This document shows positions 1-4,989 of a stretch of 12,543 nt of DNA, piece by piece. The position numbers and the translations under genes are program-made. How positions within the stretch are numbered: position 1 is the first letter of the stretch; each line of letters opens with the position of its first letter. The notes under the pieces are model-generated. The model was not told the origin of the DNA. It worked only from the letters and a program-made list of their open reading frames with translations, and searched no databases. Source of the DNA: Gammaproteobacteria bacterium (GTDB lineage Bacteria; Pseudomonadota; Gammaproteobacteria; Pseudomonadales; Azotimanducaceae); contig JAPOYW010000442.1 in the NCBI GenBank assembly GCA_026706425.1, forward strand, positions 1-12,543, given 5' to 3'.

Positions 1-966
1 CAGTTCGCGCAGCCATCCAAACGTCCCGAGCTGAATCGCCGCGATCAGGATCAGAAAAACGCACAGTGCTAGCGCCAGATCCCGGGAATAGGTGAGGAGA
101 ATGCCCAGCGCCCCCAATGCCATGGCTGCATCCACGAGCATTGCGAACGCCCCCGTCATGAGGAACCGACGAATGGGTTCGGTCGATGCGAACCGCGACA
201 TCACGTCGCCGGTATGGCGGGCCACGAACCAGGAATCGGGGAGACGGAGCAGATGGTGGCCGAGACTTACGACCATGCGGAACGACAACGTATTGCCGAC
301 GTACTGCACCAGCAGCGTGCGCAGCCACTGCGTCGCCACCGAAGTGAATCCAACCAGCCCGAATCCGAGGGCGAGCGCCATCACCAGATTCCAGTCTCCC
401 TGGCGCACGCCTTGGTCGATGGTGAACTGCACGTTCAGCGGCAACGCCAGCGCGAACGCCTGCAGCGCCAAGGTCATCACGAAAACGCCCGCGAGCGAAC
501 TGCCCAATCCGCGGAATGCCGGCAGGAACGTGCCGAGAGGAACCGCCTCGACGGCTTTGCTAGGCGTCAGGGACGATGTCGGAACGAGTTCGAGCGCGAC
601 TCCCGTGAAGGACTCGTTCAAGAGGTGCACGGGAATCCGCCGAATCCCCACGGCGGGATCGGCGATCTTCGCCCAGCGGCGTCCCACGGCCAGCAGCACG
701 ACGAAGTGGTTGAACTCCCAATGCAGGATCGCCGGCAACCGAAGCTGCGGGAGTTCATGGAGTTCGGCGCGAACCGCTCGAGTCTGGAATCCCATTTGCT
801 CCGCATAGTCGCGGAGGCTGGCCAACGTCGTACCCCGCGACGAAATGCGGAATCGCGACCGGTACTCGCGCAGCGTTTCGCGGTGTCCGTGGTAGCCGGC
901 CACCATCGACAGGCACGCCAGGCCGCACTCGGCGTTGTCCGCCTGCAGGACTACGGATAGCCGCAT
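1..966 (-). CDS. Peptidase-containing (C39) ABC exporter, N-terminal part, truncated by window edge
   Basis: This is the inner-membrane ATPase/permease of a bacteriocin-type type I secretion system. It removes double-glycine leaders and pumps the cargo out. The reading frame is open from ATG at 966 to the window edge (322 codons). Residues 1-125 form a C39 peptidase: QADNAECG holds the oxyanion Gln8 and catalytic Cys14, HWEFNHFVV holds catalytic His87, and ADPAVG holds Asp103. Hydrophobic segments near 155-180, 193-212 and 270-312 begin the ABC transmembrane domain. The sequence FVARHTGDVMSRF (248-260) is typical of the CvaB/RaxB/LagD group. The nucleotide-binding domain lies outside the window; family members are about 700 residues. 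ATG 966 is chosen because an in-frame stop (the adaptor's TAG) lies 24 nt upstream and the C39 domain starts directly. It follows the adaptor gene in the same operon and probably exports the peptide encoded at 4605-4817. Family assignment is very firm; the cargo is inference. Confidence 0.95.
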   Translation of the reverse strand, partial: MRLSVVLQADNAECGLACLSMVAGYHGHRETLREYRSRFRISSRGTTLASLRDYAEQMGFQTRAVRAELHELPQLRLPAILHWEFNHFVVLLAVGRRWAKIADPAVGIRRIPVHLLNESFTGVALELVPTSSLTPSKAVEAVPLGTFLPAFRGLGSSLAGVFVMTLALQAFALALPLNVQFTIDQGVRQGDWNLVMALALGFGLVGFTSVATQWLRTLLVQYVGNTLSFRMVVSLGHHLLRLPDSWFVARHTGDVMSRFASTEPIRRFLMTGAFAMLVDAAMALGALGILLTYSRDLALALCVFLILIAAIQLGTFGWLREL

Positions 967-990
967 GTTCGACGCGCCTTCGAGGACTCG

Positions 991-2235
991 CTAGATGCGT
1001 GCCGCCGCGCCGCGCAGCGGATCGATCAGCCAGTCGATCACGGTGCTGCGGCTGTTTACCAGATCGGCCGTAACGGTCATGCCGGGGCGCAGCGCGCGCT
1101 GCTGACCTTCGGACAGGTCGAAGCCTTCCGGAAACGCGACGTCGATGCGGAATGCCGCGTTCGGTGTTCCTTGCCCGGATGTCTCCATCGGAGTGAGGAT
1201 GGTCTCCGAGACGGATGTCACCAGGCCATTCTGTGCACCATGGCGTTCGTAGGGAAAGGCATCCAGGTACACGCGCACCTCTTGCCCCACGGCGATCGTT
1301 CCCATCGCAGCGGCCCCCGCGAAGAGTCGAGCCTCGAAGTCGACTTCCGTCGGCAGGATGTCCAGAAGCGGCTCCCCCGGTCGGATCCACTCGCCGCTGC
1401 GGGTCCGAATCGATGCTACCCGTCCACTGCGCGGCGCGAGTATTCGACCGTCGCGCCTGGCCAGAAGGCGTGACTCGTCCATGGCCAGTGCGTGCAGCCG
1501 TTCCATGAGCGATGCTCGGTGTTCCTGTCGCTCGGACTCCAGACGTTGGCGTTGTAGCGGTAGCGCCTGCAGGGAGGACTGCGAGCGTTCCAGAACCTGG
1601 TGCTTGGAGGCCAAGGCGGCGCGTTGGGACTGTACGCGATCATCGAGAAGCATCGCGTCGGACTCGGCGAGTGCGCCCGTCTCCACAAGCCGTAGTCCCT
1701 TGTCGCGTTGGCGCACCGCGATGGCCAGTCGCGTGGCCAGCGCTTGCGTTTCGACGCGCAGCTCACGGATTTCGTTTTCGCCGGCGGTGTGTGCGTTGTC
1801 CAGCATCGCTTGCTCGTTGTCGAATCTTGACTCCAGTGCTTCGAGTTGCGCTTGCAACGCTATGCGGCGTTCTTTCAAGTCCGACAGGAGCTTCGCTTCC
1901 AGCGGCTGTCCCGCCTCGAAGCCGTCGCCGGATGCCAGTTCGAACAACACGTCGCCGACCGCCACCAGGTCGTCCTCGGCGACGACGCAGCGGCGTATCA
2001 GGGAAACGGACCCGGCCGTCACCCTGATCCAACCTTCCGGTGGCGTCAGGTAGCCGGACACGCTCTGTTTGTCGGCGAACGGGAACAGCGCCGCGAATGC
2101 GACCAAGGCGCCGACGGACACGGAAGCCGTCGCCGTCAACAGCGCCCCCGAGAGGGGTTTCGACAACAAAGGCGGCTGCCACGGATTGGAACGTAGACTG
2201 GCAAGCGCCTCGTCGCGGAAGAGGTCGGTGGCCAA
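991..2235 (-). CDS. HlyD/CvaA-type periplasmic adaptor of the C39 ABC exporter
   Basis: This is the membrane-fusion (adaptor) protein linking the ABC transporter to an outer-membrane channel in type I secretion. The 414 residues match the usual CvaA size. The N-terminus LFRDEALASLR resembles the FRxEAL start of CvaA-like adaptors. One transmembrane helix spans about 29-53. A lipoyl-like half (60-108) precedes a long charged helical region (110-260) expected to form the coiled-coil hairpin. The second lipoyl half and beta-barrel follow, with LDAFPYERHG (324-333) and the C-terminal LRPGMTVTADLV (382-393). The start codon is TTG (2235), 2 nt after the TAG of the upstream protease gene. No good Shine-Dalgarno sequence is visible, so translational coupling is likely. 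TTG is accepted because the homologous N-terminus begins right there. It lies 24 nt upstream of the ABC gene, as expected for an exporter pair. No outer-membrane TolC partner is in the window. Confidence 0.93.
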   Translation of the reverse strand: MATDLFRDEALASLRSNPWQPPLLSKPLSGALLTATASVSVGALVAFAALFPFADKQSVSGYLTPPEGWIRVTAGSVSLIRRCVVAEDDLVAVGDVLFELASGDGFEAGQPLEAKLLSDLKERRIALQAQLEALESRFDNEQAMLDNAHTAGENEIRELRVETQALATRLAIAVRQRDKGLRLVETGALAESDAMLLDDRVQSQRAALASKHQVLERSQSSLQALPLQRQRLESERQEHRASLMERLHALAMDESRLLARRDGRILAPRSGRVASIRTRSGEWIRPGEPLLDILPTEVDFEARLFAGAAAMGTIAVGQEVRVYLDAFPYERHGAQNGLVTSVSETILTPMETSGQGTPNAAFRIDVAFPEGFDLSEGQQRALRPGMTVTADLVNSRSTVIDWLIDPLRGAAARI

Positions 2236-2237
2236 GC

Positions 2238-4562
2238 CTACGGCGGCGCGGAGGCCGGAACGAAGTACAACCGGAACGGCGCGAGTTCCCAGCCGAACGC
2301 CTCGAACCGGGACAGCCAGTCCATGCCGAGAACCATGTCGGGGGCGTCGCCATCGTCGGGGAGGCGGTCGCCGCCGGGAGCGCAGCCAGCCTCGACGGCC
2401 GTGTGGCCCCCGAGCCGAAGCGGAACCCCCTGCAGGCGGTCAGCGAGCGTGGGTTTGCAGAGGCTCTCCTGAGCTCCGGTGTCGAGAAGCACGGTGACCG
2501 GCTCGCCATCTGGACCGGGAACGAGGATGGTCGGCTTGCCGGTCTTGGGATCGAGCCGTGCCCCGAGCGGCGCTCGCCCGTCGGCGCACGGTCCCTGCCT
2601 GCCGAGATGCAGCCGGTCGTCCGCCAGCGCAAAACAGGCTGCGGGGTAACGCAGCAGGATGTCCATTCCCAGCTCGAACTCCGCGTCGGGGTCGTCGTGT
2701 GCGACGGCCAGCACACGCGGCTCGGTCACGCCGCCAAGGGTCAGGTTCCGCAGCACGACCTCCCGGGCTTGCCGCTCGGTGCCATCGCGTCGCGTCTCAG
2801 TGTAAGGGTCGCCCACAACGTCGTAGTCCACGGCCTCCATGTTTGCCAACTTGCGCCGGAATACCGAGTTCCGCGCACCAGTGTTGAGTAAGGCACCGGT
2901 CGCCTTGCCGGCGACTTCGACGACCGTTCGCGGCCGGGGGCTACTGGACTCGCCGGACATGATCAGCGGCAAGTCTTGGGCCGGGTTCCACGCAGGCCTG
3001 CGGGCGGGACCCAGATGGGTGCGGCCCCTACGATGGTAGGCGAGCCATTGTGCGCAGGTGTCGACCTCGATGTCCTTGCAGATTCCGCCGAGGAAGTCGA
3101 GATCCGAACTCGACCGGCCCGCGAGCCAGGCGATGCGATAGATGTCGGGGCACGACCGGCGTGCACAGAAGGAGTTCTTCGCGACAGAAGCGTCCCGTGA
3201 CGACAGCGCGGTCCAATGGGCTTGCCGGAGGTTGGAGAATGCCCCCCGGAAGTCGCCCTCGTGTACTGCTCGGGTCGCCCTTTCTAGCCGCTCTGTCAGC
3301 GCGTCCCACTTTCCTTCTGCTTGCGTCTCCGCCTGGGAACCCATCGAGACGGATCCTGTGCGTGGCACGAAATACATCTGGAACGGATCGAGGTTCCAAC
3401 CGAAGGCGTCGAATGTCGACAGCGTCTCCATGCCGATCGTCATCGCGTCGCCATCGACGAGGTTTTCGTCGATGTAGGGCCACTTTCCTTCGGTGCCGCA
3501 CGAGGCGCGCAGCGCCGGATGATCGCCGAACGCCAGCGGACGGCCATGGAGCTGCTCGGCGAGAGACTGTTTGCAGTGGTTGTCCCGCGAACCGGTGTCG
3601 ACGCCCACCCGCACCGTGCTGCCGTCCGGTGCCGGAATCGCCATAGTGGGGTGCAGCGATGCGGGATCCAACCTCGCGCCGAAAGGCTCCTGTCCCCCCG
3701 CGCACGGACCTAGGCGACCAAGATGTAGTGTGCCGTCCGACCATGCGAAACAAGCGGCACGGTAGCGGAGCAGCATGTCCATTCCCAACGCCAGGAAATT
3801 CCAACCTGCGCCGTCATAGGCGACACCCAAGGTGCGGCCCTCGGTCGCCGATCCAAGCTCGACATCGTGGAGCACGACTATGCGCTTGCTCATCTCGACG
3901 CCGTCCCACAGCCGCTGGGTGTAGGGGTCTCCCACGACCGCGTAGTCGAAGCCCTGCAGGTTCGCCCAGTCCCGCCCAACTATGGTGTGGGGCGAACCGC
4001 TGTCGAGCAGCGCCCAAAGCCGCTCGCCGCCGATCGCGACGAGGGTCGCCGCCCTGGCGTCGCCGGATTCCATTCGGGGGAAGCGGATCGCCACGTCTTG
4101 GGGCGACTGCCCAGATGACCGCCGCTCGGTACCCAAGTGAGCGCGGAGCCGGTGCATGCGGGCGAACCATCCGTCGCAGGAATCGCTTTCCCCGTCCCGG
4201 CAATAGTCGGCAAGCTCGGTGAGGAAGGCCAGTTCGGCAATCGGCTTGCCGAGCAGCCAGGCCGTCTTGCGGATTTCGGGGCAGTCGTGCCGCTCGCAGT
4301 AGGACCGCATGGCGTCGCCCGCCTCCGCCGAGGCGAAGGCGAGTTGCCACGCGCGCCGGTGGCTCGTCCACGAGGTCTGGAAGTCACCGTTGCTGCTCGC
4401 ACGCACCGCTTCCGACAGCAGTTCCTCGACTTCGGCTGATCGGGGGTCCGCAGCGCTCCCGAAAGCACCGCCGAGCACACAGCCCATTGCGAACGTCAAG
4501 GCGGCGACACGAGCGGGCGAAGCAACCAGCCTGCGCGAACCGCGCAATCCGCAGTTAGGCAT
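2238..4562 (-). CDS. Exported tandem retropepsin-like protein, paralog 1 (DSG-DTG-NTG-DTG)
   Basis: The 774-residue protein has an N-terminal hydrophobic stretch (about 18-38, ending GSAAD) that looks like a Sec signal peptide. The mature part is two similar modules (about 43-400 and 417-770). Each has a helical segment with four cysteines (89, 94, 121, 129 and 466, 471, 495, 503) followed by two retropepsin-like domains. Catalytic-loop motifs are WALLDSGS (Asp187), VGVDTGS (Asp322), GALLNTGA (Asn560 replacing Asp) and VLLDTGA (Asp694). Each domain also has the second retropepsin hallmark: LGMDMLL, IGMETL, LGMDILL, LGMDWL. Retropepsins work as dimers with one Asp per half, so module 1 could form an intramolecular active site, whereas module 2 (Asn plus Asp) is probably impaired. 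The gene sits between the double-glycine peptide gene and the exporter genes, 2 nt from hlyD. A GGAG lies 11 nt before ATG 4562. Function (peptide maturation, immunity or binding) is inference. The family call at fold level is strong. Confidence 0.88.
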   Translation of the reverse strand: MPNCGLRGSRRLVASPARVAALTFAMGCVLGGAFGSAADPRSAEVEELLSEAVRASSNGDFQTSWTSHRRAWQLAFASAEAGDAMRSYCERHDCPEIRKTAWLLGKPIAELAFLTELADYCRDGESDSCDGWFARMHRLRAHLGTERRSSGQSPQDVAIRFPRMESGDARAATLVAIGGERLWALLDSGSPHTIVGRDWANLQGFDYAVVGDPYTQRLWDGVEMSKRIVVLHDVELGSATEGRTLGVAYDGAGWNFLALGMDMLLRYRAACFAWSDGTLHLGRLGPCAGGQEPFGARLDPASLHPTMAIPAPDGSTVRVGVDTGSRDNHCKQSLAEQLHGRPLAFGDHPALRASCGTEGKWPYIDENLVDGDAMTIGMETLSTFDAFGWNLDPFQMYFVPRTGSVSMGSQAETQAEGKWDALTERLERATRAVHEGDFRGAFSNLRQAHWTALSSRDASVAKNSFCARRSCPDIYRIAWLAGRSSSDLDFLGGICKDIEVDTCAQWLAYHRRGRTHLGPARRPAWNPAQDLPLIMSGESSSPRPRTVVEVAGKATGALLNTGARNSVFRRKLANMEAVDYDVVGDPYTETRRDGTERQAREVVLRNLTLGGVTEPRVLAVAHDDPDAEFELGMDILLRYPAACFALADDRLHLGRQGPCADGRAPLGARLDPKTGKPTILVPGPDGEPVTVLLDTGAQESLCKPTLADRLQGVPLRLGGHTAVEAGCAPGGDRLPDDGDAPDMVLGMDWLSRFEAFGWELAPFRLYFVPASAPP

Positions 4563-4569
4563 TTGGTCG

Positions 4570-4599
4570 GTCGCTCCGCCCGTTCGGGTTTGCCATGGC
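4570..4599 (-). repeat. Duplicated 30-bp spacer upstream of paralog 1 (pairs with 7308-7337)
   Basis: The block between the peptide stop and paralog 1 matches 7308-7337 upstream of paralog 2 at 26 of 30 bases by direct comparison. It shows that the gene duplication extended upstream of the coding region and stopped at or near the peptide gene. It includes the GGGCGGAG that probably serves as ribosome-binding region for paralog 1. The equivalent in paralog 2, GGGCAGTG, has lost the Shine-Dalgarno character. Confidence 0.75.
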
Positions 4600-4604
4600 T
4601 GCGG

Positions 4605-4817
4605 CTAGTCGTCCTCGTCGTCCGGCGGGTCCGGTGGGATGGGCGGGCCTTCGGGGGGCTTCGGCTCCGGAGGCGGCAGGTTGGGCTCCTTGACCTCCCT
4701 GGGCCAATCGTCCGGCGGCTCGGGCTCCGGAATCTCGATGTCCGGCTCTGGCATGGGAAACGGCGGGCAATCGCCGCCGGTCACTGCCAGAAGCTCTGCT
4801 TCGTTGAGTTGTCGCAT
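4605..4817 (-). CDS. Double-glycine-leader, acidic proline-rich secreted peptide precursor
   Basis: This small gene encodes 70 residues. The first 15, MRQLNEAELLAVTGG, match the consensus leader of class II bacteriocins and related peptides cut by C39 transporters (hydrophobic residues at alternating positions, then GG). Cleavage after GG leaves a 55-residue core starting DCPPFPMPEPD. By count the core has 23 Pro, 18 Asp/Glu, only 3 Lys/Arg, one Cys and one Trp, and it ends DDEDD. This composition is unlike cationic bacteriocins and suggests an extended polyproline-type chain. ATG 4817 is preferred over the in-frame ATG at 4856 because GGAG lies 6 nt before it and the leader then has the canonical length. 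The upstream start would add 13 residues with a poor ribosome site. It lies 42 nt upstream of the protease gene and heads the apparent operon with the adaptor and C39 exporter. The leader assignment is strong; biological activity is unknown. Confidence 0.85.
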   Translation of the reverse strand: MRQLNEAELLAVTGGDCPPFPMPEPDIEIPEPEPPDDWPREVKEPNLPPPEPKPPEGPPIPPDPPDDEDD

Positions 4818-4823
4818 TCGACT

Positions 4824-4827
4824 CTCC
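4824..4827 (-). promoter_or_regulatory. Shine-Dalgarno site deciding the peptide start
   Basis: On the minus strand GGAGAGTCGAATG places GGAG 6 nt before the ATG at 4817. The in-frame alternative ATG at 4856 has only a distant AGGA. This site makes the 70-residue form, with its 15-residue double-glycine leader, the likely product. Confidence 0.7.
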
Positions 4828-4909
4828 AATTGTCGGCTGTAGTTTCGGGCCTGCATATGCTGGTCCCGTCCTAGCGTTCTGCACGGCTCGGTTCAGAACA
4901 CCGACAAGG

Positions 4910-4940
4910 ACCATAAAAAAAAAAAAATCGCGTTTGTCAA
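4910..4940 (-). promoter_or_regulatory. Candidate promoter of the peptide-exporter operon with homopolymer spacer
   Basis: On the minus strand a perfect TTGACA (4940-4935) is followed after 19 bp by TATGGT (4915-4910; 4 of 6 matches to TATAAT). The spacer contains an uninterrupted run of 13 T (13 A on the plus strand, 4915-4927). A start near 4903 would give a leader of roughly 85 nt before the peptide ATG at 4817. The -35 is consensus. The spacer is 2 bp longer than optimal, so the promoter as sequenced may be weak. The same T run could instead serve as part of a terminator for the upstream gene. Confidence 0.4.
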
Positions 4941-4950
4941 CACGTTTTTT
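4915..4950 (-). terminator. Possible weak intrinsic terminator after paralog 2
   Basis: Read on the minus strand, an A-run is followed by CGTG, an 8-nt loop, CGCG, a bulged A and a T13 run. The A and T runs can extend the 4-bp GC core into a longer stem, with surplus T at the end, as in A-tract/U-tract terminators. The GC core is short and the element overlaps the candidate promoter, so either reading, or both, may hold. Confidence 0.3.
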
Positions 4951-4967
4951 TTCCTTTTTTCGTGTTG
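4938..4967. repeat. Inverted repeat CAACACG-N16-CGTGTTG, possible operator or terminator arm
   Basis: A perfect 7-bp inverted repeat (4938-4944 and 4961-4967) flanks a 16-nt pyrimidine tract, T8-CC-T6 on the plus strand. Half-site centres are 23 bp apart, about two helical turns. The left arm overlaps the candidate -35 box at 4935-4940. This geometry fits a repressor operator. It could also be a hairpin at the end of paralog 2, whose stop is 23 nt away, but the T run does not follow the stem directly. Confidence 0.4.
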
Positions 4968-4989
4968 GTTGGAGCGGACGCCGGTGCTG

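Noticed and set aside
92..960. Long plus-strand frames opposite the ABC exporter
   Set aside because: Their compositions are low-complexity and they overlap the minus-strand frame, which has a complete C39 catalytic set.
4555..4596. Mini-ORF of 13 codons (ATG at 4596) overlapping the start of paralog 1, with a 10-codon counterpart starting at 7334
   Set aside because: The ATG is shared because the spacer is duplicated, but length and sequence differ and no ribosome site precedes either. A coupling role cannot be supported.
4818..4856. Longer version of the peptide starting at ATG 4856
   Set aside because: The 13 extra residues would lengthen a canonical leader, and the ribosome site is much poorer than the GGAG before ATG 4817.
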